DNA of 64,000 bases from Allorhizobium borbori (GCF_014196535.1 NZ_JACIDU010000006.1:1-64000); one strand, 5' to 3'. Counted from the first letter of the stretch, positions 1 through 9,169 are shown. Notes: generated from the sequence alone by a model not told the origin. Numbers and translations are program-made.

Positions 1-1
1 C

Positions 2-445
2 ATCGAAGCCGTTGCCTCTGCCGGCGACAAGGGTGTCTCGACGTTCGTGTCGGAGGCGATTGCCGCCTCCGAGCGTCCGGAACTGACGGCGGCGAAGATC
101 ATCATCTCTGGCGGCCGTGCGCTGGGTTCGTCGGAGAAGTTCAACGAGGTGATCCTGCCGGTTGCCGACAAACTCGGAGCCGCCGTCGGCGCAAGCCGCG
201 CGGCGGTGGATGCGGGCTACGCCCCGAACGACTGGCAGGTTGGCCAGACGGGCAAGGTGGTGGCTCCGGATCTCTACATCGCCTGCGGCATCTCGGGTGC
301 GATCCAGCACCTTGCGGGGATGAAGGACAGTAAGGTGATCGTGGCGATCAACAAGGACGAGGAGGCCCCGATCTTCCAGGTCGCCGACTACGGCCTCGTC
401 GCAGACATCTTCGAAGCCCTGCCCGAACTGCAGAAGGCGACGTGA
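2..445 (+). CDS. etfA: Electron transfer flavoprotein alpha subunit, C-terminal part
   Basis: This is the C-terminal 147 residues of EtfA (FixB); the N-terminus lies off the left edge and the frame is open to base 2. The family forms an FAD-carrying heterodimer with EtfB that passes electrons from acyl-CoA and related dehydrogenases to ETF:ubiquinone oxidoreductase. The visible part is the FAD-binding domain, with the conserved run [20 protein letters not shown] followed by [11 protein letters not shown] and VIVAINKD. EtfB, expected upstream, cannot be seen. A perfect hairpin lies just after the stop. Identification is secure; the truncation is due only to the window edge. Confidence 0.95.
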   Translation: MEAVASAGDKGVSTFVSEAIAASERPELTAAKIIISGGRALGSSEKFNEVILPVADKLGAAVGASRAAVDAGYAPNDWQVGQTGKVVAPDLYIACGISGAIQHLAGMKDSKVIVAINKDEEAPIFQVADYGLVADIFEALPELQKAT

Positions 446-461
446 CAGGTTTGTCGTGGGA

Positions 462-494
462 CTATAGTTGCGCCGCTCTGCTGCGCAACTATAG
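462..494 (+). terminator. Hairpin downstream of etfA
   Basis: Perfect inverted repeat of 12 bp, CTATAGTTGCGC (462-473) and GCGCAACTATAG (483-494), with a 9-nt loop, 17 bases after the etfA stop. No T-run follows, so it may be a weak terminator or an mRNA-stabilising hairpin. Confidence 0.5.
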
Positions 495-766
495 AGCACG
501 CGCATAGAACTGGTGGGCCGACTTGACGTCCGCCATATCGAATGCATCTCAGTCTTCGGTTTCGTTTTTCCGCGAGCTGCCATTGATGTGCTCGCGTGCG
601 GCCCACAATCCTTGCCTCCATTTTTTAAATGGTGGAAATTCCATGTTTTCCGTACGATTGGGCGGCGGCTTATGATCAGCTTAAACCAATGCTGATAGCG
701 TTCGCGGTTGATCGGCTTGATTGCAGTGCTGTATCATCTGACAAACCATGAGAAGAACTCTCCATC
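495..766. other. Intergenic region with no recognised gene
   Basis: The gap between etfA and the DCC gene is 321 bases including the hairpin. The remainder is more AT-rich towards its right end (about 620-766) and probably carries the promoter of the next two genes. I see no convincing coding frame, RNA gene or repeat in it. Confidence 0.4.
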
Positions 767-1216
767 ATGACTACGCCATTTTCCTTCAGGAACGATCCTG
801 CGGTTCCGCATTTCGATGACAGCTCACCGATTGCAGTCATGGACGCAGAATGCGCTATCTGCTCGTGGGGTGCGAAAATGATTCATCAGCTTGATCGATC
901 CGGCACGGTGCGCATCTGTCCGGTACAGTCGCCTCTTGGTGCTGCGCTGCTACGCCATTATGGCCTGGAGCCGACGAACCCCGCAAGCTGGCTTTTTATC
1001 GATGAAGGCAGGGCATACACGGACTTCGATGCCGTCTTGCATGCAGGCAGGGTGTTCGGCGGCTGGGGTCGATTGACGCTGGTTTTGCGCCTGTTGCCAA
1101 GACGCTTACGCGACAAGCTCTACATTTGGCTGGCCCGTAATCGATATGCGATTTTCGGGCGGGCAGATTTGTGCGGCACGCCTGATCCTTCCTTTAGAAA
1201 AAGACTGCTGCAGTGA
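767..1216 (+). CDS. DCC-family thiol-disulfide oxidoreductase-like protein (DUF393)
   Basis: A 149-residue protein. Near residues 24-33 it has the motif VMDAECAICSWG, the DCC/DUF393 signature in which a Cys-x-x-Cys pair (C29, C32) follows an aspartate in a thioredoxin-like fold. The family is annotated as predicted thiol-disulfide oxidoreductase; its substrates are mostly unknown. Its stop overlaps the start of the next gene by 4 bases (GTGA), so the two are probably translationally coupled. DCC proteins commonly sit beside the saccharopine-dehydrogenase-like/DUF4166 protein found here. The family call is good; the function is not established. Confidence 0.8.
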   Translation: MTTPFSFRNDPAVPHFDDSSPIAVMDAECAICSWGAKMIHQLDRSGTVRICPVQSPLGAALLRHYGLEPTNPASWLFIDEGRAYTDFDAVLHAGRVFGGWGRLTLVLRLLPRRLRDKLYIWLARNRYAIFGRADLCGTPDPSFRKRLLQ

Positions 1217-2814
1217 AAGTTCTGTTACTCGGAGGGTATGGTGTCTTTGGAGGGCGGCTCGCATTGCTGTTGGTTCGCGATGGTCACTCGGTCACCATCG
1301 CCGGCCGGGATCTGACCGCGGCACGTTTGCTGGCAGAAAAACTCGGCTGTTCGGCTCTCTGCATGGATCGCAACGGCGATTTGACCGAATTGTACGGTTA
1401 TGAAGTGGTAATCGATGCGGCTGGACCCTTTCAGGCTTACGGCGACGATCCGTACCGCATGGCGCGCGCCGCAATTGCGGCAGGCGCTCACTATCTGGAC
1501 CTTTCAGACAGCGCTGCGTTTTGTGCGGGCATTACCGTCCTTGATGCCGATGCGCGGTCAGCGGGGCTTTGTGTGCTTTCGGGCGTTTCTTCCGTACCCG
1601 CGATTTCTAGCGCTGCGGTACGCGCACTGACTGGCGATCAGGTGCCGCGCATGATCGATACTGCGATCCTGCCGGGAAACCGCAGTCCCCGGGGACTTTC
1701 GGTGATGCAGTCCATTCTGTCACAGGCGGGAAAGCCCATGCGGGTCTGGCGTGGGGGCGCCTGGACGCCAGCCACGGGTTGGTCTGATCCGCAAGACTAT
1801 CGCCTTCCAGGGGGATTGCGTCGACAAGCCTGGCAGATCGAGGTTCCTGACCAAACACTGTTTCCAGCGCATTTCAGGGCTGAAACAGTGCTCTTTCGCG
1901 CCGGGCTTGAACTTGCGATCATGCGCTACGGCCTGGCAGCTTTTGCAATGCTGCAGCGCCTGTTTCCAATTCCAGTATCCAAGCCCGTCGTTCGCGCCTT
2001 CAAACTCGTCGCCAACCTGTTGAGTCCTTTCGGCAGCGGTAAGGGCGGAATGTCGGTGATGGTGATAACAAACCATGAGCGAAAGGTTTGGAGACTTTTG
2101 GCCGAAGAAGGCGAAGGGCCATTTATTCCGGGAGTGGCTGCCCGCGCGCTTCTGCGGAGGAAGTCGTTGCCAGCCGGGGCTGGCCCGGCACTTTCAGTTG
2201 TCACACTGGACGAATGTGAAGCTGCAATGCAGGACTTGAAGGTTCGTACAGAGCAAGTTTCGGAACGCTTCGAGCCAATTTTCGTACAAGTCCTCGGTTC
2301 CAGCTTTGTTCAATTGCCCAAAGAGATTCAAATGACACACCTGACGGCCGATATAAGTCGCTGGCGGGGACGTGCCAAAATTCGGCGTGGAACCAGCCTC
2401 TGGAGCCGTGCCCTTTGTCGCCTTTTTGGTTTTCCAGCGGCTGCTGACGACACGGCTGCTGAAGTGATCAAGCGCGTTGTTCCAACCGGCGAAGTCTGGC
2501 AACGGTTTTTCGGACCAAGCAGATTTGCATCGAAGCTTGCTGCAACAACATCCGGCATGACCGAACGTTTCGGGCCATTCACTTTCCGCCTGGGACTTGT
2601 GGTCAAGGACGAAGCTTTGCATTATCCAGTCGTTTCCGGCCGCCTTGGCCCGCTTCCATTGCCAAAGTGGCTACTTCCCGTTTCTGAGGCGAGGGAGTAC
2701 GTCGCGGATGGCCTGTTTCATTTTGACGTGAAATTGTCGGCGCCAATCGTACGCGATCTCCTCGTTCACTACACGGGAACGCTTGCGGCGGCGTCTGAAT
2801 CGGTAGTCCCATAG
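1213..2814 (+). CDS. Saccharopine dehydrogenase-like NAD(P)-binding protein with C-terminal DUF4166
   Basis: A 533-residue protein starting at GTG inside the stop of the preceding gene. The N-terminus, MKVLLLGGYGVFGGRLALLL, is a Rossmann fold with a glycine-rich GGYGVFG loop, followed by DLTELYGYEVVIDAAGPFQAYG, typical of saccharopine-dehydrogenase-like reductases. From about residue 375 the sequence (SRWRGRAKIRRGTSLWSRAL, then GEVWQRFFG) matches the DUF4166 domain seen in such two-domain proteins. It is longer than true saccharopine dehydrogenases, so lysine metabolism is not implied. Its redox substrate is unknown; coupling to the DCC protein suggests a shared redox task. Confidence 0.8.
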   Translation: MKVLLLGGYGVFGGRLALLLVRDGHSVTIAGRDLTAARLLAEKLGCSALCMDRNGDLTELYGYEVVIDAAGPFQAYGDDPYRMARAAIAAGAHYLDLSDSAAFCAGITVLDADARSAGLCVLSGVSSVPAISSAAVRALTGDQVPRMIDTAILPGNRSPRGLSVMQSILSQAGKPMRVWRGGAWTPATGWSDPQDYRLPGGLRRQAWQIEVPDQTLFPAHFRAETVLFRAGLELAIMRYGLAAFAMLQRLFPIPVSKPVVRAFKLVANLLSPFGSGKGGMSVMVITNHERKVWRLLAEEGEGPFIPGVAARALLRRKSLPAGAGPALSVVTLDECEAAMQDLKVRTEQVSERFEPIFVQVLGSSFVQLPKEIQMTHLTADISRWRGRAKIRRGTSLWSRALCRLFGFPAAADDTAAEVIKRVVPTGEVWQRFFGPSRFASKLAATTSGMTERFGPFTFRLGLVVKDEALHYPVVSGRLGPLPLPKWLLPVSEAREYVADGLFHFDVKLSAPIVRDLLVHYTGTLAAASESVVP

Positions 2815-3068
2815 GATTAATCTCAATCAGCGCATGAAAGTTCCATAAGATAGATTACGCGATTATTCTGTGTCGCCGTGGTGCATTCTATTTTCAAGCG
2901 TGACTTGCGATAGATAACAATGGGTTACCCCGCGCAAGGGCGGCGCGATGAGAGGCGCCTGCTCGCCTATCGATCTGGCGGGGTCTGGCTCGGGCGCGAA
3001 ACCTTGCAAGAGCAGGGATGATCCCGGTTTGGAAACTCATGGCCGAGGTGTGCGATGGCGACGGTCTG

Positions 3069-3980
3069 TTACTTGTCGGACGAACGGCCTCTGTGCCGCC
3101 TCCCCTCCTGAACCAGCCAGTCGCGGAACATGCCGAGTGCCGACCGTTGGGCCTTGGCTTCAGGATGCACGACCCAATAGGCCTCGCCGGACGGGATGGA
3201 GCGTCCGAAAGGCGCATGCAGCATCCCGGATGACAGTTCCTGCTCGACATAATGGGCCGGCACGACGGCCAGCCCTAGCCCGTTGCACGCCCCTGCCACC
3301 AGCATGTCGCTATTGGCAAACCGAATGCCCTGAATGGCCCCGGAATAGGGCTGGCCGCTCACCCGCAACCAGGTCAGCCACAGGCTGGGGCGGCTTGCAT
3401 TCTGAAGCGTCGGGTAGCGCTGGAAATCGAGAATATCGGGCTTCACGCCGACAGGGATCATTTTCGGCGAGGCGACGACGACGAGTTCTTCCGGAAACAG
3501 CAATGTCGAACGCGCATTCGCCCAGGAGCCGGACCCACGGAGAATGGCTATGTCGATACGATCTCCCGAAAAGTCCAGGTCGGGTCCGATCGCCACGACC
3601 TCGATCGGCGTGGTGCCATGGGTTTCGACGAAACGGTGCATGCGCGGCGCAAGCCAGCGGGATGCGAGCGCCGGATAGGCCCCCACCATGAGGGAGGCAT
3701 CCATCTTGCGGCCGCGAACGACGTCGATCGACACTTCCTCCAGCTTGTTCAGAAGCTTGACCACCTCCTGAAAATACTTGTCCCCGGCATCGGTCAGAAC
3801 CAGGCGGGAACCGGAACGCTCGAAGAGACGCACGCCCAGAAAGCGCTCCAGGCCGACAATGTGGCGGCTGACACCGCTTTGGGTGATAGCGAGTTCCTCC
3901 CCGGCCTTCGTGAAGCTCATGTGGCGTGCAGCGGCATCAAATGCCTGCAATGCCGAAAGGGAGGGAAGAAATCGCCGCAT
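3069..3980 (-). CDS. LysR-family transcriptional regulator, GcvA-like
   Basis: About 303 residues starting MRRFLPSLSALQAFDAAARH. The N-terminal winged HTH includes MSFTKAGEELAITQSGVSRH, typical of GcvA/AmpR-type LysR proteins; the rest is the effector-binding domain. An in-frame start at 4010 would add ten residues, but it lies inside a palindrome that looks like the LysR operator and has poor ribosome-binding context, so I prefer 3980. The gene diverges from the amino-acid uptake and catabolism operon starting at 4147, which it most likely controls in response to that substrate or a metabolite. Confidence 0.88.
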   Translation of the reverse strand: MRRFLPSLSALQAFDAAARHMSFTKAGEELAITQSGVSRHIVGLERFLGVRLFERSGSRLVLTDAGDKYFQEVVKLLNKLEEVSIDVVRGRKMDASLMVGAYPALASRWLAPRMHRFVETHGTTPIEVVAIGPDLDFSGDRIDIAILRGSGSWANARSTLLFPEELVVVASPKMIPVGVKPDILDFQRYPTLQNASRPSLWLTWLRVSGQPYSGAIQGIRFANSDMLVAGACNGLGLAVVPAHYVEQELSSGMLHAPFGRSIPSGEAYWVVHPEAKAQRSALGMFRDWLVQEGRRHRGRSSDK

Positions 3981-4007
3981 GACCAAACCTGCATTTGTCA
4001 AATACAG

Positions 4008-4024
4008 CATGAGTTTTACTCATG
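4008..4024. promoter_or_regulatory. Candidate LysR operator (T-N11-A palindrome)
   Basis: Perfect inverted repeat CATGAGT-TTT-ACTCATG in the divergent space between the lysR gene and the 4147 operon. It contains T-N11-A (T4010, A4022), the classic LysR recognition geometry. The role is inferred from position and form. Confidence 0.55.
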
Positions 4025-4146
4025 ATGAACCGAGTTTTTCAAGTTTTACAATCGCCCCTTTCGCGCCGCAATAATAGGCCGTTGGCAGCGCATGGCATGA
4101 CAACACCGCCACAAAGACAAGAAAACGGTCACCAGAGGGACTACAC

Positions 4147-4983
4147 ATGATCAATCGGCGAGAATTTGGAAAACTCATCGGTGCGGGCACCTTCGCTGCC
4201 GCCACCGTTGGCCTCGGCGCAACACGCGCCAGCGCCTCCAGTTCCCTGGAGCGGGTCAAGGCATCCGGCGTCCTTCGCATTGGCGGCGTCGCCGATGGCG
4301 CACCCTATTACCAGAAGGGTCTGGCGGATGGAAAATGGCGCGGCTTCTACGTCGACATCTGCGAGAAACTTGCTGCGGATCTGGGCGTGAAGCTCTCCAT
4401 CCTCGAAACCACCTGGGGCAATTCGGTGCTCGATCTGCAGGCCGACAAGGTGGATGTCTTCTTCGGCCTGAACCCGACGCCCGAGCGCCAGAAGGTCATC
4501 GACTTCTCCGGTCCCGTGTTCAAGAACTCCTTCTCCATGGTCGTGCGCAAGGGTACCAAGGCCGAGACCTGGGCCGATTTCGACAAGCCCGAGATGCGGA
4601 TTGCCGTCGATGCCGGCTCCTCGCACGATGCTGCGATTGGCCGCCACGCCCCCAAGGCCGAAGTCGCCCGCCTGAAGACGCAATCCGATGCGACCGCAGC
4701 CCTGCAGGCCGGGCGTGCGGATGCCCAGTGCCTCGTCCTCATTCTGGCCCTGACACTCAAGGCCAAGAATGCCGCCATTGGCGATGTCGTCATTCCCACA
4801 CCGGTCGACTTCACCACGTCCAATGCCGGCTTCCGCCGCGAGGAAGACCAGTCCTGGCGGACCTTCGTGGACGACTGGATCAGCAAGCATCGCGAGAACG
4901 GCTTCATCAAGGCTGCGATCGTGCGCAACATGGAACTGGTCGGCGTCAAGGAAAGCGACTTCCCGCCCGGCTTTGAAATCTGA
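4147..4983 (+). CDS. Amino-acid ABC transporter periplasmic binding protein (family 3)
   Basis: A 278-residue solute-binding protein. The N-terminus MINRREFGKLIGAGTFAAAT has a twin-arginine-like signal (RREFGK) and a hydrophobic stretch ending at ATRASA, so Tat export is possible. The body matches family 3 polar amino-acid binding proteins: GVLRIGGVADGAPYY, FYVDICEKLAADLGV, and DVFFGLNPTPERQKVIDFSG. First gene of the operon, followed by a stem-loop, then permease and ATPase. The ligand cannot be read from sequence; downstream enzymes point to an amino acid or amino-acid derivative that needs epimerisation and oxidation. Confidence 0.9.
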   Translation: MINRREFGKLIGAGTFAAATVGLGATRASASSSLERVKASGVLRIGGVADGAPYYQKGLADGKWRGFYVDICEKLAADLGVKLSILETTWGNSVLDLQADKVDVFFGLNPTPERQKVIDFSGPVFKNSFSMVVRKGTKAETWADFDKPEMRIAVDAGSSHDAAIGRHAPKAEVARLKTQSDATAALQAGRADAQCLVLILALTLKAKNAAIGDVVIPTPVDFTTSNAGFRREEDQSWRTFVDDWISKHRENGFIKAAIVRNMELVGVKESDFPPGFEI

Positions 4984-4994
4984 CGATGGAAATG

Positions 4995-5048
4995 GCAACG
5001 GTTTGGGAATGCAGCCCGCGTCCCTGCGCGCGGTTCCCGTGCCGTTGC
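4995..5048 (+). other. Intercistronic stem-loop after the binding-protein gene
   Basis: Two-part stem: GCAACGG (4995-5001) pairs with CCGTTGC (5042-5048), and GGGAA (5005-5009) with TTCCC (5034-5038). No T-run follows. Placed between binding protein and permease, it probably protects upstream mRNA or lowers readthrough, raising binding protein over permease. Confidence 0.55.
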
Positions 5049-5103
5049 GCTCTACTCCAGGGAGGCGCCGAAGCGCATCCCTGCGGCTTTCTTTCTCCCA
5101 TCG

Positions 5104-5778
5104 ATGGATCTTCGCATGTACGAATGGGATTTCTCCGTCATCTACCAGTATCGCTGGCTGTTCCTGCAGGGGCTGGGCGTCACCATCGCCTTCACCATCG
5201 CCATCATCATCGGTGGTGTGACCTTCGGTCTGGTGGCCTCCTCGTGCCTCCTGTCCCGGTTCCGGCTGCTGCGCGTCGTGGCGCTTGCCTTCATCGAGGT
5301 TTTCCGCTGCACGCCCATCCTCGTCCAGCTCGTCTGGGCCTATTACGCACTGCCGATCCTTGCCGGCGTTGAAATGACGCCGGTCACGGCCTCGCTGCTG
5401 GCGCTGTCCTGTTACGGCGGTTCCTTTTATGCGGAAATCATCCGCGGTGGCATCGTGTCCATCGATCCCGGCCAGTCGGAAGCGGCAGCGGCACTGGGCA
5501 TGACGCCGGGGCTTGCCATGCGACGCATCATTCTGCCCCAGGCGCTGCGGCGTATGGTGCCGGCGCTCATGAACCAGTCCATTCTGCAATTCAAGAACAC
5601 CTCGCTTGTCTCCGTGCTTGCGGTGCCCGACCTCGTCTATCAGGGGCAGATGGTCGCGCATGACAGTTTCCGTCCGCTGGAAACCTACACCGCCGTTGCC
5701 GTGGGCTATTTCGCAATCCTCTTTCCGCTGACGCTTTATGTCCGCCACCGGGAACGCGTATCGGGAGCGAAACGATGA
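5104..5778 (+). CDS. Amino-acid ABC transporter permease (HisM/GlnP type)
   Basis: A 224-residue inner-membrane protein of the His/Glu/Gln/Arg/opine permease family. After MDLRMYEWDFSVIYQYRWLF come several membrane segments, and the cytoplasmic EAA loop reads EAAAALGMTPGLAMRRIILP, which docks on the ATPase. The length is typical. No strong Shine-Dalgarno precedes base 5104; an ATG at 5116 or nearby is an alternative start. Only one permease gene is present, so it probably forms a homodimer. Its stop overlaps the ATPase start (ATGA). Confidence 0.9.
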   Translation: MDLRMYEWDFSVIYQYRWLFLQGLGVTIAFTIAIIIGGVTFGLVASSCLLSRFRLLRVVALAFIEVFRCTPILVQLVWAYYALPILAGVEMTPVTASLLALSCYGGSFYAEIIRGGIVSIDPGQSEAAAALGMTPGLAMRRIILPQALRRMVPALMNQSILQFKNTSLVSVLAVPDLVYQGQMVAHDSFRPLETYTAVAVGYFAILFPLTLYVRHRERVSGAKR

Positions 5779-6554
5779 ACACCAGCCTGCCGATGATCGA
5801 GATTACGGCGCTTCGCAAAAGCTACGGTGATCTCGAAGTGTTGAAGGAAATCAACCTGAAAGTGGAAACCGGCGGCGTGGTGTCGCTGATCGGCCCCTCC
5901 GGGTCGGGCAAGTCGACGCTGCTGCGCTGCATCAACCTTCTGGTCGTGCCCGATGACGGTGCGATCCGGGTTGGCAAGACCGCCTTTTCGTTCGGACAGG
6001 CCCTCCAGCCGCCGCGATCCCGGACATTGGCCGACTTTCGCTCGCGGACCGGCATGGTGTTTCAGAACTTCAATCTGTTTCCCCACATGAGCGTGCTCGA
6101 AAATGTCATGGAAGCACCCGTGCATGTGCGTCGCCTGCCCAAAGCCGCGGCCCGTGATATGGCCATGACGCAACTGGAAAAGGTGGGGCTCGCCGACCGG
6201 GCCGCCCAGATGCCCGAAACGCTTTCCGGCGGCCAGAAGCAGCGCGTTGCCATTGCCCGGGCGCTGGCGATGGAGCCGGAGGTGATGCTGTTCGACGAGG
6301 CGACTTCCGCGCTTGACCCGGAACTGGTCGGCGAGGTGCTGCAAACCATGCAGAAGCTCGCCTCCGACGGCATGACCATGGTGATCGTTACCCACGAAAT
6401 CGCCTTCGCCCGGGATGTGGCTGACCGCGTCGTCTTCATGCGCGATGGCTATGTCGTCGAGGACGGCCCGGCCCGCGAGGTGATCGAAAACCCCAAATCG
6501 GAAGCGACGCAAAGCTTCCTCAGTCACTACCACAAGGCACGAAGCGCGCACTGA
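5775..6554 (+). CDS. Amino-acid ABC transporter ATP-binding protein (GlnQ/HisP type)
   Basis: A 259-residue ATPase with Walker A GPSGSGKST, signature LSGGQKQRVAIARAL and Walker B VMLFDEATSALDPE, followed by the switch histidine in VIVTHEIAFA. This is the polar amino-acid uptake subfamily. It overlaps the permease gene by 4 bases, indicating translational coupling, and completes the importer encoded at 4147-6554. The next gene starts 22 bases later, so uptake and metabolism are very likely co-transcribed. Confidence 0.93.
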   Translation: MNTSLPMIEITALRKSYGDLEVLKEINLKVETGGVVSLIGPSGSGKSTLLRCINLLVVPDDGAIRVGKTAFSFGQALQPPRSRTLADFRSRTGMVFQNFNLFPHMSVLENVMEAPVHVRRLPKAAARDMAMTQLEKVGLADRAAQMPETLSGGQKQRVAIARALAMEPEVMLFDEATSALDPELVGEVLQTMQKLASDGMTMVIVTHEIAFARDVADRVVFMRDGYVVEDGPAREVIENPKSEATQSFLSHYHKARSAH

Positions 6555-6576
6555 CGCGACTTTCGGAGAACGAACA

Positions 6577-7698
6577 ATGGAACGCATAGAACGGCTTCGA
6601 CTGTTTCTGATCGAGAGCCCGATCAAGATGGCCCGCCTGCAGGGCGTCGGCCATGTGAAGGGCACCGTCAAGCGAGTGCTGGTCGAACTCACCTCAAGCT
6701 CGGGCATCGTCGGCTGGGGCGAGGCGGCACCCTGGGAGGTGTTTACAGGAACGTCCGAAGCAGCCTTCGCCGCCATCGACGTCTATCTTCGCCCCGTCGT
6801 CCTGGGGGCACCGGTCAAGGAGATCCGCGCCCTCACCCGGACGATGGACAAGATCATCGTCGGCCATGGCGAGGCGAAGCTCGCCATAGAGACGGCCATG
6901 TTCGACATTCTCGGCAAGATGAGCGGCCTTTCCGTCGCCGATCTGCTCGGTGGCCGGGTGCGCGACAGCATTCCGCTTTCCTTCTCGATCGCCGACCCCG
7001 ACTTCGCCGCCGACATGGCGCGGATGGAGGCCATGGTCGAGACCGGCAACACGATCTTCAAGGTCAAGACCGGTGTGAAGCCGCATGCGGAAGACATGGC
7101 GCATCTCGAAGCCATGCGGGCCGCCTTCGGTGATCGTATCGATCTCAGGCTCGACTACAATCAGGCCCTCCAGCCTTTCGGTGCGATTGCCGTGCTGCGC
7201 GACGTCGACCAGTTCCGGCCGACATTCATCGAACAACCGGTGCCGCGCGATTGCCTGACCGCCATGGCGTCCTTTGCCAATGCGCTCGATACGCCGGTTC
7301 TGGCCGACGAAAGCTGCTTCGATGCCCGTGATCTGATGGAAATCGTGCGTCTGCAGGCGGCAGACGCCATTTCGGTGAAGCTGATGAAGGCCGGCGGCAT
7401 TTTGAAGGCGCAGGCGTTGATGGCGATTGCCGATGCCGCCCGCCTGCCGGGTTATGGCGGCACGCTTTGGGAGGGCGGCATCGCGCTTGCGGCCGGAACG
7501 CAGTTCATTGCCGCAACGCCGGGCATGTCGCTCGGCTGCGAATTCTACATGCCGCATCATGTATTGACCGAGGACGTTCTCGAAGAGCGGATCGAAAACC
7601 GTGACGGAGCGGTCATCGTTCCGCAAGGGCCGGGTCTCGGCATTCGCGTGAGCGATCAGTCCCTGCGGGGCAATGCGCGGATTCTGGCCGAACGCTAG
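6577..7698 (+). CDS. Enolase-superfamily enzyme, muconate-lactonizing/racemase subgroup
   Basis: A 373-residue enzyme with a capping domain and a TIM-barrel domain. Catalytic features of the MLE subgroup are all visible: KxK motif K162-V-K164, metal ligands D193 (LRLDYNQ), E219 (FIEQP) and D244 (LADES), and the opposing lysine K268 (ISVKLMKAGG). The subgroup includes muconate cycloisomerases, N-succinylamino-acid racemases, dipeptide epimerases and hydroxyproline-betaine epimerases. Next to an amino-acid importer and a D-amino-acid-dehydrogenase-like gene, racemisation or epimerisation of the imported amino acid is the best inference. A muconate pathway is unlikely because no aromatic catabolic genes are nearby. 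Confidence 0.85.
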   Translation: MERIERLRLFLIESPIKMARLQGVGHVKGTVKRVLVELTSSSGIVGWGEAAPWEVFTGTSEAAFAAIDVYLRPVVLGAPVKEIRALTRTMDKIIVGHGEAKLAIETAMFDILGKMSGLSVADLLGGRVRDSIPLSFSIADPDFAADMARMEAMVETGNTIFKVKTGVKPHAEDMAHLEAMRAAFGDRIDLRLDYNQALQPFGAIAVLRDVDQFRPTFIEQPVPRDCLTAMASFANALDTPVLADESCFDARDLMEIVRLQAADAISVKLMKAGGILKAQALMAIADAARLPGYGGTLWEGGIALAAGTQFIAATPGMSLGCEFYMPHHVLTEDVLEERIENRDGAVIVPQGPGLGIRVSDQSLRGNARILAER

Positions 7699-7797
7699 AA
7701 GTCGCACCATCCGGAAAAACAGATCAACCTGCCGCCTTCGGCGCGGCAGGGCGTGGCGGGCTTTGCCCGTAACCCAGGAACGAAGCCAGGAAATATC

Positions 7798-9072
7798 ATG
7801 CAGTCCAAAGCCTCACCCCACGTCGCCATTCTGGGAGGCGGCATTATCGGCGCCTGTAGCGCGTTGGCCCTTCTGAAGGCGGGTTATCGCGTTACGATTG
7901 TCGAACCGGGCAAGCCCGGCGGCGATCAGGCGGCCAGTTTTGGCAACGGTGCCTTCATCAGCCCGGCTTCGATCATTCCCATGTCGATGCCCGGCCTGTG
8001 GAAGAAGGTTCCGGAATATCTTCTGTCGCCGGAAAGCCCGCTAACGATCCGCTGGCGCTTCCTGCCCCGGCTTTTACCCTGGCTCATGCGGTTCATGCTG
8101 GCGGGCTGGAGCGTTCGCAGGGTCGAGCGCACGGCCAGCGTGCTCAGCACGCTGCTTGGCGATGCACCTGCCCGGCATGCGGCCCTCGCCGCCGAATGCG
8201 GCCATGCCGAATTCATCGAGCGGCGCGGTCTTCTCTATGCCTATCCGACACGCGCCGATTTCGAGGCGGACGCGCTTGCCTGGCGTTTGCGCCGCGACAA
8301 TGGCGTGACATGGCGCGAACTGGCGGGCGAGGAGCTTCGCGCATTCGAACCGGCCCTGAGCGCGCGTTACGGCTTTGCCGCCCTGGTCGAGGCGGGTGGC
8401 CATTGCACCGATCCCGGCCGCTATGTCGCCATGCTCATGGACAAGGCCATCGAGCGCGGTGCAACGCTCGTGGCGGCAAAGGCCACCGGCTTCAAACTGG
8501 CCGGTAACCGCCTGACGGCCGTCACGACGGATCGCGGCGACGTCGCCTGCGACCGTGCCGTGATCGCGGCGGGCATTCATTCCAGGGCGCTCGCCGAACA
8601 GGCCGGCGATGTCATTCCGCTGGAAAGCGAGCGCGGCTACCACGTCGAAATCGTTGATCCCGTGACCGCGCCGCGTATTCCTGTCATGCCCTGTGACGGC
8701 AAGATGGCCAATACCGTGATTGGCGGCCGGCTGCGCGCCTCCGGACAGGTCGAACTGGCCAGCGTCGAGACCAGCCCGAACTGGGCGCGGGCCGACCTGC
8801 TTCTCCGGCAACTCGTGGCGACCTATCCCGGCCTCGAGAGCGGCAACCGGCCCCTCGCTACCACACGCTGGCAAGGCAACCGTCCCTCGACACCCGATGG
8901 CCTGCCGGTGATCGGCCCGGCATCGGCATCCGCGGACATTGTCCACGCCTTCGGCCATGGCCATGTGGGACTTGCCTCGGGTCCCGGCACAGGCAGCCTC
9001 GTCGCGGCGCTGGTTTCCGGCCAGGCGCCGCCTGTCGATCCAACTCCCTTCCGGGCAACGCGCTTCCGCTAG
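7798..9072 (+). CDS. FAD-dependent D-amino-acid dehydrogenase / glycine-oxidase-like (DadA family)
   Basis: 424 residues. The start ATG at 7798 is preceded by CCAGGAAATATC, a good ribosome site. The N-terminus HVAILGGGIIGACSALALLK is the FAD-binding dinucleotide fold, and TTRWQGNRPSTPDGLPVIGP near the C-terminus is the conserved DadA/DAO block. DadA-type enzymes oxidise D-amino acids, or secondary amines such as proline derivatives, to the imino or oxo acid and pass electrons to the respiratory chain. It follows the racemase/epimerase gene, consistent with oxidation of the epimerised product. The specific substrate is unknown. Confidence 0.88.
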   Translation: MQSKASPHVAILGGGIIGACSALALLKAGYRVTIVEPGKPGGDQAASFGNGAFISPASIIPMSMPGLWKKVPEYLLSPESPLTIRWRFLPRLLPWLMRFMLAGWSVRRVERTASVLSTLLGDAPARHAALAAECGHAEFIERRGLLYAYPTRADFEADALAWRLRRDNGVTWRELAGEELRAFEPALSARYGFAALVEAGGHCTDPGRYVAMLMDKAIERGATLVAAKATGFKLAGNRLTAVTTDRGDVACDRAVIAAGIHSRALAEQAGDVIPLESERGYHVEIVDPVTAPRIPVMPCDGKMANTVIGGRLRASGQVELASVETSPNWARADLLLRQLVATYPGLESGNRPLATTRWQGNRPSTPDGLPVIGPASASADIVHAFGHGHVGLASGPGTGSLVAALVSGQAPPVDPTPFRATRFR

Positions 9073-9169
9073 TCCCGGCTCTTCCCTTCCCCCGTCCTCC
9101 ATGCAGCCCGGAACCGGCACAGGTTCCGGAAACGCTGCCCCCTGCCCTGAACCCTGAAAGGATAAGCGC

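Noticed and set aside
4141-5748. Long open frame of 535 codons on the minus strand across the amino-acid binding protein and permease genes
   Set aside because: It is antisense to two well-recognised transporter genes; its composition (many H, G, R, D, E) is typical of the complement of high-GC coding sequence and matches no family.
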